64,000 nt of DNA from CAVQMC01 sp963713505 (GTDB lineage Bacteria; Bacteroidota; Ignavibacteria; Ignavibacteriales; Ignavibacteriaceae): assembly GCA_963713505.1 (NCBI GenBank), contig CAVQMC010000004.1, positions 1-64,000 on the forward strand, in the 5' to 3' direction. The stretch's first letter is position 1. Every line of letters begins with the position of its first letter. Positions 1 to 8,850 of the stretch are shown piece after piece. The notes beneath the pieces were generated by a model, which worked only from the letters and a program-made list of their open reading frames with translations, did no database searches and was not told the origin of the DNA. The translations under genes and the position numbers were made by a program.

Positions 1-147
1 TCGGAGCGTCGGGCTGCGGCGCGGGCGCCTCCGTCCGGCCGATGGGCTGCATGGGCTCGCCACCCGGCTGCGGCGACAGGGCAACATGGGCGTGCGGCTT
101 CTTGCGGCCGCGGCGGCGCTTGCGACGCGGCGGTGCGGACGCGTTTC
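1..147. other. GC-rich foreign-looking contig end
   Basis: The first ~147 bases are dominated by G and C, whereas the DNA from about 150 onward is AT-rich like the rest of the window. One minus-strand frame stays open and reads as a very basic tail (for example RRKRRRGRKKPHA) followed by a Pro/Ala/Gln-rich stretch, as at the C-terminus of some high-GC bacterial RNA-binding proteins. I cannot assign the family. The abrupt change, inside what should be an oxidoreductase gene, suggests a chimeric join or contamination rather than native sequence. Confidence 0.6.
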
Positions 148-149
148 TA

Positions 150-914
150 TGTCTGTTACTTCGTCATTACGTATTGCTGTGGAAAAACCGCTCTGCACAA
201 ACGAAGATCAATTAAACAATATCATACAAACTTATCATGCAATCTTGCAATCTTGCAATCATGCAATCTCCCTCTCCTCAGGCCTCAATAGGCGTTATGC
301 TCCGATGGTATCGACTTCAAAGGAACAACTTCGGCAGCACCGGACCCAAACAGATGATTTACAGAGTTAACAGCGGACATATTCCTACATCCACCTGGCT
401 GCATGAAACTGCAGAAGGCGGGGGAATGATGGTCGGTGAAATGGTGCATTTTATGATCTAATGCAGTTTATATCCGGCAAGATTCCGGTATCCGTCTATG
501 CAAAATCACTCAAGCTAAATAACAGCAATACCGCCGACAGCGACAATGTAATAATAACAATCGAGTTTGATAAAGGATCGGTAGGAAGATTTAAACCACA
601 GCGCAGTAGGCGATAAATCCGCATCCAAAGAGAGATTGGAAATATACAGCGGCAGCAAAGTTGGAGTGCTTGATGAATTTTTTAGAATATTGGAAATAAC
701 GGACAACAGTAAAAGAGTTAAAAAGAAAGCGCAAATCAGGACAAAGGTCAAGCGGAACAAATTAAGGCGGTAGTAGAAAGATTCAAAAAAGGAACATCAC
801 CAATTCCATTTAATGAAATAATTAATGGATGAAATAATCTTCGCCGCAAAAGAATCGCTGCACACCGGGCAGGCGGTAAAAGTAGAAGCGCTGCGTTGGG
901 ATTACATTTTATAA
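150..914 (+). pseudogene. Gfo/Idh/MocA-type (bi-domain) oxidoreductase, 3' part, broken
   Basis: Pieces in all three plus-strand frames join into the C-terminal half of a Gfo/Idh/MocA oxidoreductase. EKPL, the conserved nicotinamide-pocket motif, lies at 182-193. NRRYAPM, GPKQMIYRVNSGHIP, WLHETAEGGGMMVGEMVHF and finally VEALRWDYIL with a stop at 912-914 follow. The GGGMMVGE segment and C-terminus fit the bi-domain oxidoreductases (alcohol-dehydrogenase-like plus Gfo/Idh/MocA) common in polysaccharide clusters, where they often sit next to a heparinase-like gene, as here. At least six indels occur in ~650 bases (near 342, 455, 590, 678, 735 and 832). The N-terminal half is missing at the GC-rich junction. 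The damage is denser than elsewhere, so this is either a true pseudogene or a badly called contig edge. Confidence 0.7.
236..268 (+). repeat. CATGCAATCTTGCAATC word tract inside a coding frame
   Basis: A run of the words TTGCAATC and CATGCAATC lies in frame within the oxidoreductase remnant, between TYH and GLNRRYAP, where relatives have an unrelated hydrophobic strand. Similar TGCA-phased words recur between genes at 8240-8260, 8400-8420, 13820-13850, 17000-17048, 17557-17590, 49965-49990 and 57440-57470. Confidence 0.5.
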
Positions 915-1148
915 TTAACCTCACCTAAATCCTCTCCCCTGCCTTCGGCACCTATCTACCGACAGGTAGAGGTAAATTAAAAAAAGGAGAGGATTTTTAA
1001 ATTTGAAAAACTTGTGACCTCTCTCCTATTTTAAGAGAAGACTTTCAAACATGGAAACCTGTGACCTCTCTCCTTTATAAGAAGAGAGGACGGGAGAGAG
1101 GTTGAAAAACTATATAAATATTATTACAACAACATATGGGGCAGTACA
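915..1148. repeat. Hairpin repeat tract upstream of DUF559 gene
   Basis: This tract carries words such as AACCTCACCTAAATCCTCTCC, GTGACCTCTCTCC and GAGAGGACGGGAGAGAGGTTGA. CCTCTCC segments are followed by GGAGAGG complements and form long imperfect hairpins. It also holds a CTACCGACAGGTAG-type hairpin near 955-971. The same words recur after the DUF559 gene at 1508-1875. No gene is visible. Confidence 0.7.
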
Positions 1149-1507
1149 ATGACAATTCACTATAACCGTTCAAGTGAAAAAGTTAATCGGAGAAAATTAA
1201 GAAGAAAGTCAACGGAAGCAGAAAAAATCCTTTGGGAGAAGCTAAGGAACAGAAAATTTCATAACATTAAATTCCGCCGTCAATACAGTATAGATCATTA
1301 TGTTGTAGATTTTTATTCTCCTGAAAAAAAGTTTGCAATAGAATTGGATGGTAAGTACACGACATAAAAGAAAATAAAAATCATGATGAGAACCGTGATG
1401 CATTCTTAAATCAATTTGGTATAAAGATAATTAGAATAAAAAATGAAATGATATTGAATGATATTGACAAGGTATTGGATATTTTGGAAGAAAAAATAAT
1501 TAAGTAA
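1149..1507 (+). CDS. DUF559 (Vsr-like PD-(D/E)XK) endonuclease-domain protein, frameshifted
   Basis: Residues such as STEAEKILWEKLRNRKF, FRRQYSIDHYVVDFYSPEKKFAIELDGKYH are the hallmark of the DUF559 family. These are short proteins related to Vsr mismatch endonucleases, with the acidic and IELDG residues of a PD-(D/E)XK nuclease fold. The frame breaks near 1353, where one C appears to be missing. It then continues as DIKENKNHDENRDAFLNQFGIKIIRI to a stop at 1505-1507, giving about 119 residues, the normal family length. The gene stands alone between two tracts of inverted CCTCTCC/GGAGAGG hairpins. The physiological role of DUF559 proteins is not established. A nuclease activity is inferred from the fold only. 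Confidence 0.8.
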
Positions 1508-1875
1508 TTTGTTTTAACCTCACCTAAATCCTTTCCCTTGCCTTTGGCGAGGGATAAATTCGAAAGGGGTGGACTATTAAATTGGAAAACTGTGACCTCT
1601 CTCCTTTATAAGGAGAGAGGACGGGAGAGAGGTTGAAAAACTATATATTATTGCTTTTAATTATTGTAACCTCTCAAATTATTAAGGAGGGTTTAACGTC
1701 AACCTGTGACCTCTGGTTAGGAGGGAGGACGGGAGAGAGGTTGAAATACAACAAATAATTGTTTTTAAATAATTTAACCTCACCTAAATCCTCTCCTTAA
1801 AAAGGAGAGGACTTTTAAATTGAAAAACTTGTGACCCCTCTCCTAATTTAGGAGAGGGGACGGTGAGGTTGACTA
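1508..1875. repeat. Hairpin repeat tract downstream of DUF559 gene
   Basis: Three or four further copies of the AACCTCACCTAAATCC ... CCTCTCC ... GGAGAGG ... GAGGTTGA unit are present. The clearest lies at 1776-1871, where CCTCTCCTTAAAAAGGAGAGG and CCCCTCTCC...GGAGAGGGG are near-perfect stems. Outer words AACCTCACC and GGTGAGGTT are also complementary, so each unit is a nested inverted repeat. No gene is visible. Confidence 0.75.
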
Positions 1876-1915
1876 ACTATTTTATGAACTTTAAAACCCA
1901 GCATAAAAATTAAAA

Positions 1916-3574
1916 ATGTCTCATCTAATTAATTACCTAACACACTCAAATACCTAAAACCCGTACAAATCTACGGCAGAATATTCTCAATTCTAAAAAT
2001 AAAAGCCGGAAAAACCAAACTCCCTGCTGTTCCCTCTCAACTAACACTTTCCCTCAAACCAAAAACTCATTTCATCCTTCACGAACCATGGAACACAAGA
2101 GAAAAACTATTACAAGGGAAAATCAAATTTCTAAATACAAGAATTAGAATTAGGCTATCCGATTCATTGGAATAAATTTGATCCGCCTTTGCTCTGGCAG
2201 TTTAATCTGCATTATTTCCATTACATCCATCTGCTTAATGAAGACGAACAAATCCAAATATGTAAACATTGGTCGGAACATAACACAAATTTTAAATCCC
2301 CTGCCTGGCATCCCTATGTAACCTCTTTAAGAATTGATAACTGGTGCAAAGCCGGAATTGAAGATCAGACTGTAAATGAAAGTTTGTACTGGCAGGTCTG
2401 CTTTTTTATATAGCAATTTGGAATACTATCACCCTGCAAACCATTATTTGGAAAATGCAAGGGCTTTAATATTTGCCGGACTTTATTTTAAGGATCAAGG
2501 AGAGGCAGATAAATGGTTAAACAAAGGTTTGGCAATATATGTAAAGGAAATTCCAGTTCAAATTTTTAATGACGGCGGCCATTTTGAAAAAAGCACAATG
2601 TACCATGCAATAATGCTTGAAGGGGTTTTAGATATAATAAATATTCTTCCCGAAGAAAATAAATATTATAAATTATTTTGTGATACTGCAATCCGGTATG
2701 CTGGAATTCCTAAAACATTAACTCATCCTGATGGTAATATAACTTTATTTAATGATTCCTCGCAGGAAATTGCTCCCAAGACTAATGAATTAATTGATTA
2801 TGCGGAAAGATTAAAACTTCAGCCTAAACAGGATGTTGAACTCATTCAACCAATCATCCCCCGAAGGTGCATTCATTCATCCATTCCCACCTTGATACCG
2901 GGTATTATATTTATGAGAGATAAAAATGTATTCCTTGCAATTGACGGCGGATCAATCGGTCCCGACTACATTCCCGCACACTCGCAGGCGGAAATATTTA
3001 CGTATGAACTTTCTGTTTCAGGGAATCAATTTATTGTTAATCCGGGAGTTTATGAATACAAAGCAGGTGAAATGCGTTCATATGTAAGAAGCACACTTTC
3101 GCATAATACAGTTGCAATAGACGGAAAGATCAGGCTGAATGCTGGGGAGGTTTTAGAGTTGCAAGAAGATACAATCCCAAAGATATAAGTTTCAAAGAAA
3201 TCGGTAATCAAGTTTTATTTAAGGGAGTATTTGACGGATATTCAAAACTAATAGGTGATAATTTAATTCATCGTAGAAAAATAATAATTGATAAGGATTC
3301 TGGAATTACAGTCGAAGATGAAATAACCGGAAATGGAAAACATTTAGTAGAAAGTTATATACACCTTCACCCGGAAGTGGAAATTGAAGAAACGGATGAT
3401 TATTTAATACTCAAAAGAAAAAATACGAGTGTTAAAATATTAATTGAAGATTCGGAATTCGAAATTGAAGAAGGACTATACTGCCCACAGTTCGGTTTCA
3501 AAATAAAAAATAAAGTGATTAAATTATATTCAAATAAGCTGCCGGTAAAGTTCAAATATAAAATTGGTATATAA
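1916..3574 (+). CDS. Heparinase II/III-like polysaccharide lyase, frameshifted
   Basis: Reconstructed from an ATG at 1916 (MSHLINYLNTLKYLKPVQIYGR) this protein has ~545 residues, the normal size for heparinase II/III-like proteins of capsule clusters. Recognisable blocks are HWNKFDPPLLWQFNLHYFHY near the N-terminus, FNDGGHFEKSTMYHA in the toroid domain, and FLAIDGGSIGPDYIPAHSQAEIF and RSTLSHNTVAIDG in the beta-sandwich domain. Frame breaks lie near 1938, 2139, 2402 (an extra T in a T run) and 3155, where a W-G-x-F stretch seems lost. A CATTCATTCATCCATTC-like word at 2863-2886 adds an odd CIHSSIPT segment. Family members cleave or trim acidic polysaccharides. The position between an oxidoreductase remnant and glycosyltransferases suggests a role in capsule or exopolysaccharide assembly rather than nutrition. 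Confidence 0.8.
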
Positions 3575-3671
3575 GAATAAAACCATAGCTTAAAGCATGC
3601 TCTGTGTAAATCCGTGAATAAATCTGAGATAAAAAAGAAAATTCGTAAGATATTATCACTCTAAAACCTAT

Positions 3672-4897
3672 ATGAATAAAAGAAAGAAGATATTATTTTT
3701 AACCCACTACTTCCCGCCTGAAGTAAATGCACCTGCCAATAGAACTTACGAACACTGCAAAGAATGGGCGAAGGAAATTGATGTAACAGTTATAACTAAC
3801 TTTCCAAATCACCCCGACGGCAAAATATTTAAAGGATATAAAAACAAACTAATCCAAAAAGAAACCATTGACGGCATTAATGTAGTCAGACTATTGACAT
3901 TTATAACTCCTAATGAAGGATTTATACTTAGAACATTAAATTATCTTTTTTATATGTTCGTTTCGGTTATATATGCAGTCTTTTCAAATTTAAATTATGA
4001 TATTGTAATTGCTACCACTCCGCAATTCTTCTGCGGTATAGCGGGGAAAATAATTTCAAGAATAAGAAGAAAACCATTTATACTTGAGTTGCGCGACCTC
4101 TGGCCGGAATCCATAATCGCCGTGGGAGCAATACAAAATAAAAGTGTTATTAAATTTTTAGAATGGCTTGAATTCGGATCTTTATAATTCTGCAGCTAAA
4201 ATTATATCCGTAACTTCATCATTCAAAGAAGACCTAATAAAAAGAGGAATCGATAAAGATAAAATTGAAATAATATACAATGGTGTTTCTTTAGATATGT
4301 TTAATACCCCATCTGAAATTAGTGATCCGGCATTAAGTGAATATTTGGAAAATGGATTTAAGGTAGGCTACATCGGTACTATCGGGATGGCTCATTCTAT
4401 CATTACTTTAATAGATGCGGCGGAAAAATTAAAAGATACTGAGAGTAAAATTTGTTGTAGTAGGTTCCGGTGCGGAAAGAGAAAAACTGGAAAAGGAAAT
4501 AATAGATAGAAAGTTGAATAATATTAAGATATTTCCTATTCAGCTTAAAAAAGATATTCCGTCTGTAATAAAAAAGCTTGATGTATTTTGTGTGCATTTG
4601 AAAAAGAACGATTTGTTCCTGACTGTTATACCCTCAAAAATATTTGAAGGTATGATTATGAAGAAACCAATATTAATTGGCGTTGACGGGGAATCCAGGA
4701 AAATTGTAGAAAATGCTGATTGCGGTTTATTTTTTGAACCTGAGAATGCAGATCAGCTTGTTGAAAAAGTTTTGTATTATCAAAATAATTCTGATTTAAT
4801 GAGTAAACATGGTGAGAATGGCTATAAGTATGTACTTAAGAATTTTGACAGAAAAAAATTGGCAGCTAGATTTTTAGAGATTATAAAAACTGTTTAA
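3672..4897 (+). CDS. Glycosyltransferase family 4, WbuB-like, frameshifted
   Basis: The N-terminus KKILFLTHYFPPEVNAPANR and the following TYEHCKEWAK and VITNFPNHPDGKIFKGYKNK are typical of WbuB-like GT4 enzymes (GT-B fold, retaining), which include fucosyl/N-acetylfucosaminyl transferases. The C-terminal donor domain has IIYNGVSLDMF, VGYIGTIGMAHS, VVVGSGAEREKLEKE and ESRKIVENADCGLFFEPENADQL, where the acidic donor-binding EX7E motif is expected. Two +1 breaks split the gene, an extra C near 4173 and an extra A near 4443. Rejoined length is ~407 residues, normal for the family. GDP-fucose synthesis genes lie 12 kb downstream, so an L-fucose donor is possible but not shown. Confidence 0.85.
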
Positions 4898-4969
4898 ATA
4901 AATGAAAGTGATTTAGAAGATTTATTAGAATATTTATTTATAAAGGTTGTGCTTGTAATATTACTGTAG

Positions 4970-4990
4970 AGACGTCCCGGCGGGACGTCT
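4970..4990. repeat. Hairpin family H3 (AGACG...CGTCT)
   Basis: AGACGTCCC, loop GGC, GGGACGTCT: a perfect 9-bp stem, preceded by TGTAG and followed by GGAACC. Other copies with different but still complementary stems are at 6704-6724, 8190-8210, 8351-8371, 12235-12255, 13362-13382, 13660-13680, 13773-13793 and, inverted, near 25882-25902 and 26062-26082. Confidence 0.85.
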
Positions 4991-5115
4991 GGAACCTGAA
5001 TACCAAAATAAGTCCGATTAACTTTTACTCCTTCACCTCTATTGTTAAAACAAATCGGAAAAACATATTAACTCCGCAATTATTAGTCGAATACTTCCCA
5101 AGCTTTTTATACTCT

Positions 5116-6239
5116 ATGATTAGTGAATTTGATAAAAATAAAAAATTCAAATTATATTTATTTACCCTAATTATTATCTCAATAATTCTGCGCGTAATAA
5201 TATCATTTGGGTTTAATCTTCATGGTATACCACCGATTCATATAACTATATTAATCAAGCGGATATATTATTAAAAGGCGGTTTTGCATTGTACTTCCCC
5301 AATGGCTATCCGCTTATTATTGCTTTTCTAAAGCTCTTTAATTCTATAGTATCCTTCCCGGTTGCTTTAATTCTTCTTAATATATTATTATCCTCGGCCT
5401 CTATTTTATTAATTTACTATATCTCAATAGAAATATTCAGAAATAATAAACTTGCATTAATTACAGCAATATTAGTTTCAATATATCCCAATCAGCTTAA
5501 TTACGTTCGCTTTATTTTGACTGAAGTTCCTTCAGTATTTTTCTTGATATTATCACTATTTCTTTTTCAGAAAAATTCAAATACTTTATCCGGAATATCT
5601 ATAGGTTTAGCATCGGTTATTAAAACCAGTTTGATGCCGGTGGCTATATTGTTTTATTTATATCTTATTTTAATTAAAAGGGCGAAACATAGTAATTATT
5701 TTATTTTAGGTTTTATACTGCCGGTTATTTTATTGTTGATATATGGTTATGTTGTTTCGGGAGTATTTACACTCGGTAACAATGCAGCCCACAATTTTTA
5801 TCTGGCAATAGGCTGGAAAGGCGTTCCTGCAGGGTTAGGCGATGGTATTTACTATTATTTTTCCGATTTTATAAATAATCCTTATAATTTCTTTCTCGAT
5901 AGACTTCAATCCCTTTGGCATTTCTGGGGTTATCTGCCTCCTTATAATGAAGGAATGAGAGAAAGTTTAATCTTTAGAATTTTAATTGGTTTAAGATTTC
6001 CCTTGTTGATATTAGGGATTTACGGTTTTATAAAAATTAAAAAATCCGCCGTGTCCGTTTTTCTTTTTCTCCCGGCATTTGTATTAACTATTATCCATAC
6101 AATTTTCTTTTCAAATCCGCGTTTTACTTTTCCGGCAGAACCGTTTTTAATTATTCTTGCTGTTTATGGATTAACACAGATATTATTGTCCCATTACTAT
6201 GTTAACAAAAAGATTTCATTAAATAATGTAACTGAATAA
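5116..6239 (+). CDS. Integral-membrane glycosyltransferase (GT39/GT83-like), frameshifted
   Basis: An ATG at 5116 opens MISEFDKNKKF followed by a membrane segment. After one missing base near 5224 the frame continues as HWYTTDSYNYINQADILLKGGF, then FPNGYPLIIAFLKLF. This is the expected loop of polyprenyl-phosphate-sugar-dependent GT-C enzymes (PMT/ArnT-like). About nine further hydrophobic helices follow (for example ILLNILLSSASILLIYYIS, ILVSIYPNQL, LGFILPVILLLIYGYVV). A terminal FFSNPRFTFPAEPFLIILAVYG is the conserved R-F/Y-x-x-P end of the family. It probably adds a sugar from a lipid carrier on the periplasmic side of the inner membrane. The acceptor is unknown. Rejoined length is ~374 residues. 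Confidence 0.75.
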
Positions 6240-6246
6240 ATAAATT

Positions 6247-6560
6247 TTAGTATCTCTTTTCATCCCAATCCCAATCTAGCCCAAATCTCGTATCTACTTT
6301 TTGATCTCCAACCATTTCATCGAGTTTTTCAATTTTTCAATTATTGAAATAATATCCTTTGCGCTTTCATCATTATAATCTTTTTCTTTAAGTGCTTCAT
6401 AAGCTTTATCTAATTCCATTGCTAAATGTTCTGCACGTTTAGCTCATCTTATTCTCTGCTTAAGAATAAATTGTTTTTCATTTTCTTTTGTTTCATCAGC
6501 AATGAATTTACTGAGTTCCTTATCCTAAAATTTGTCTAGCGTTTCTAAACTGTATGCCAT
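6247..6560 (-). pseudogene. Decayed copy of the HTH-family protein found at 6976 and 7434
   Basis: Reading from an ATG at 6560 gives MAYSLETLDKF followed by a stop, then DKELSKFIADETKENEKQ, another stop, and AKRAEHLAMELDKAYEALKEKDYNDESAKDIISIIEKL. The coiled-coil part matches the two intact relatives (ELDKAYEALKEKDY versus ILKEAYSALGKKDY and ELERAYDELKKRKF). The helix-turn-helix part is missing. The breaks are in-frame stops and a deletion rather than lone indels, so this looks like real decay. Its upstream block is shared with the copy at 7434. Confidence 0.6.
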
Positions 6561-6703
6561 TTAGGCTCCTTTCTTTTGTGGTAAAGTAAATTTGTACTAA
6601 ATATATATATAATAATGAGTTACAGTGACTGTAACAGAGCATAAAATAGTAAAATTTTTAATTTTTTGAAATTAATAATGTACCTTTAAAAATCATTTTG
6701 TAG
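6561..6703 (-). promoter_or_regulatory. Conserved upstream block with a 17-bp palindrome
   Basis: This block and 7839-7985 share AGTAAATTYGTACTAA, CATAAAATAGTAAAAT, AAATTAATAATGTACYTTTAAAA and CATTTT in the same order, upstream of two paralogous minus-strand genes. Here it also contains GTTACAG-TGA-CTGTAAC at 6619-6635, a perfect dyad. The conservation suggests a shared promoter/operator. Autoregulation by the HTH proteins is inference. Confidence 0.5.
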
Positions 6704-6975
6704 AGACGGCTCGTTGGGCCGTCTGGTGCCTAATAATCTACATTAAAATTACCTTATATCTTTCCTACGAAGTTATTTTCAAACTGCCAGCATTTCAAAT
6801 CCAAAGACATAAACACAAATAAAGTCTCCTCCCTTGGAGGAGATTTAGAGGTTGGTTAACTTAAGAGCTTAAAGCATATTTTTGTACAAAACGAAAATAA
6901 AAATCCCATAAAAATATTTAATAAATATTCCCAACATCCCACAAAACAGCAACCAACTCCCAATCTCACTCGTGC

Positions 6976-7382
6976 CTAAGCCAACTTTTTTGCTGGAACT
7001 ATATGAACTTCAATATCTGTAATCTCCGGCATGTCGATATTTTTATATTCTTTAAAATTCTTAAGCATTTTTTCGTACTTGGTAATAATATACACCAATT
7101 CCCTTGTAGTCATTTCACTATAATCTTTCTTACCAAGTGCACTGTACGCTTCTTTCAATATATCGGATAATTCTTTGACCCTCTCTTTTTCCTTATTAGT
7201 TATTTCATATAATAATTCTTTCTCATACTTTTTCCTTTCCTTTGATAATTCTTTTAATTCTTCTTTGTTCCACTTTATCAATGTGGGCTTACTTATTGAA
7301 AGTTTTTTTGCAATATTATCGTAAGAATATCCTTGCGCTCTTAGTTTTAAAAATCTTTTTTATCCGTAATACTATATGCCAT
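6976..7382 (-). CDS. HTH-domain protein of unknown function (middle paralog), frameshifted
   Basis: From an ATG at 7382 (MAYSITDKK) one base is missing in an A run near 7355. The frame then continues FLKLRAQGYSYDNIAKKLSISKPTLIKW, a helix-turn-helix of the transposase/Trp-repressor type. A charged coiled coil follows (KEELKELSKERKKYEKELLYEI, KERVKELSDILKEAY), ending DITDIEVHIVPAKKLA after the stretch TRELVYIITKYEKMLKNF. The layout and the SKPTLIKW motif are the same as in the neighbour at 7434. I do not recognise a named family. Small-terminase-like or transposase-OrfA-like HTH proteins share the helix arrangement, but no partner gene is present. Not near a phage gene. Confidence 0.65.
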
Positions 7383-7433
7383 TTCTTCTCCATATTGTAT
7401 TATTAAGTATTTCCAAAATCATTATTATTTTAT

Positions 7434-7838
7434 TTATTTTTTATCAAAATCATTAATTATAGTAACATCAACATCATCTATATCATCCGATTCCTCAGGT
7501 TTGGGTAACATACCCTTCGTCAATGCTTCAAAATTCTCAATGAGAAAAAGTAGATTATTAGGTTTCATCTTTTCAAACTTTCTCTTCTTCAATTCATCAT
7601 AAGCCCTTTCCAGTTCCGCATCTAAAAGTTTTATTCTTTCATTCATTTGAATATTTACACTCTGTATATACTCTTGCCTGATATTTTCTTTAATTCTATC
7701 TATTTCTTCCCTTTTTTCATCTTGCCATTTTATTAGAGTCGGCTTGCTTACTTTTAACCTTTGTGAAATCTCAGAATATGATTTCCCATCAACCCTTAAA
7801 TGCACAAATTGCTGTTTAATCGCTTCGCTATATTTCAA
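7434..7838 (-). CDS. HTH-domain protein of unknown function (intact paralog)
   Basis: The 134-residue protein starts MKYSEAIKQQFVHLRVDG. Its helix-turn-helix (residues ~8-40, YSEISQRLKVSKPTLIKW) is followed by a long charged coiled coil (~41-90) and an acidic tail with the IEN motif LLFLIENFEALTKGMLP and ESDDIDDVDVTIIND. It is the only unbroken member of three tandem relatives on the minus strand (6247-6560, 6976-7382, 7434-7838). The gap to the middle copy is ~50 bases, and the ATG is preceded by GGAG-like AGGAGT. Function unknown. The domain order suggests a DNA-binding protein that oligomerises through the coil. Confidence 0.75.
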   Translation of the reverse strand: MKYSEAIKQQFVHLRVDGKSYSEISQRLKVSKPTLIKWQDEKREEIDRIKENIRQEYIQSVNIQMNERIKLLDAELERAYDELKKRKFEKMKPNNLLFLIENFEALTKGMLPKPEESDDIDDVDVTIINDFDKK

Positions 7839-7985
7839 TAAAACTCCTTTCTAAAAGTACAAAAGTAAATTCGTACTAACTTTATATGGGACAATGACTT
7901 ATAGCCCATAAAATAGTAAAATAATGGTAAAGTTCCAGTAAAGTTTTTATTTTTTTAAAATTAATAATGTACTTTTAAAACCATT
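7839..7985 (-). promoter_or_regulatory. Conserved upstream block of the HTH paralogs (second copy)
   Basis: Matches 6561-6703 in word order (AGTAAATTCGTACTAA, CCATAAAATAGTAAAAT, AAATTAATAATGTAC). It carries a GTAC-spaced pair around 7857-7879 and lies directly upstream of the intact HTH gene. Confidence 0.5.
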
Positions 7986-8112
7986 TTACTGAACCACTTC
8001 GCCGGTCATTTTAAACTTGCGTGTCCGGGGAAAGCCATTCAATCATTCAACCATTCATTCTGGGCTTACTCAAAGGTTTGTTATTCTTTTATCGCAGCTC
8101 AACCCCAATGTT

Positions 8113-8520
8113 GAACCCCTACGGGGTTCTAATTTATTTTTGTTTGATCTATTTGTTACAAACATTTAACCCCTACGGGGTTAATGTAGAGACGATCCGG
8201 CGGATCGTCTGGAACCTACCTGCCAAAATAAGAACTTGCACTCATGCAGCCATGCATTCTTTCATCTATGCCGGGTTTTGGAAAGTATATTATTAAGGTG
8301 TAAGAAAGCTCAACCCCAACGTTGAACCCCTACGGGGTTAATATTGTAGAGACGATCCGTTGGATCATCTGGAACCTACCTACTGAAATAAGAACTTACA
8401 CTCATGCAGCCATGCATTCTTTCATCCATGCCGGTTTTTGGAAAGTATATTATTTAGGTGTCAGAAAGGTCACCCCCAACGTTGAACTCCTACGGGGTTA
8501 ATCTGCTGCCTACTGATTTC
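8113..8520. repeat. Tandem ~160-bp units with H1 and H3 hairpins
   Basis: Two ~160-bp units (8183-8342 and 8343-8503) are ~85-90% alike by eye. Each holds an H3 hairpin (8190-8210, 8351-8371), the words ACTCATGCAGCCATGCATTC, GGAAAGTATATTATT and an H1 hairpin AACCCCTACGGGGTT (degenerate in the second). Further H1 hairpins are at 8113-8129 and 8166-8184, the latter preceded by TTACAAACATTTAAC. From 8521 to 8850 I see no gene, only AT-rich DNA leading to the next start. Confidence 0.8.
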
Positions 8521-8850
8521 TATCTTATTAACTACTCGTCAATTAAACCGTTAAACAACACAATCAACAATTAACCACCGACAACTGACCAACATAAAAA
8601 AGTAAATAAATTTTACATTATAATAATTTTTCCGAAATCATAAAATATTTGATTATTTAAGCGATAATTCATTAACTTAGGGTAACTTTTTCAGTTTTCT
8701 TTTGCCATTGCTGAATAAAATTTTGCAGTTACTCTCCTAATTAAATTCTGAATTAAAACTTGCGGGTCCCGTTTAAATTCGGAATGACAAAAGACGATAC
8801 ATTTTATGAATAAACAATAGATTTAATTAGAAAGTTTGCCGAATTAATAT

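Noticed and set aside
515..760. Minus-strand reading frame with a hydrophobic start
   Set aside because: It lies opposite the oxidoreductase remnant, whose conserved residues are on the plus strand.
8021..8296. Plus-strand reading frame of 91 residues
   Set aside because: It translates H1/H3 hairpins and repeat words and has no family features.
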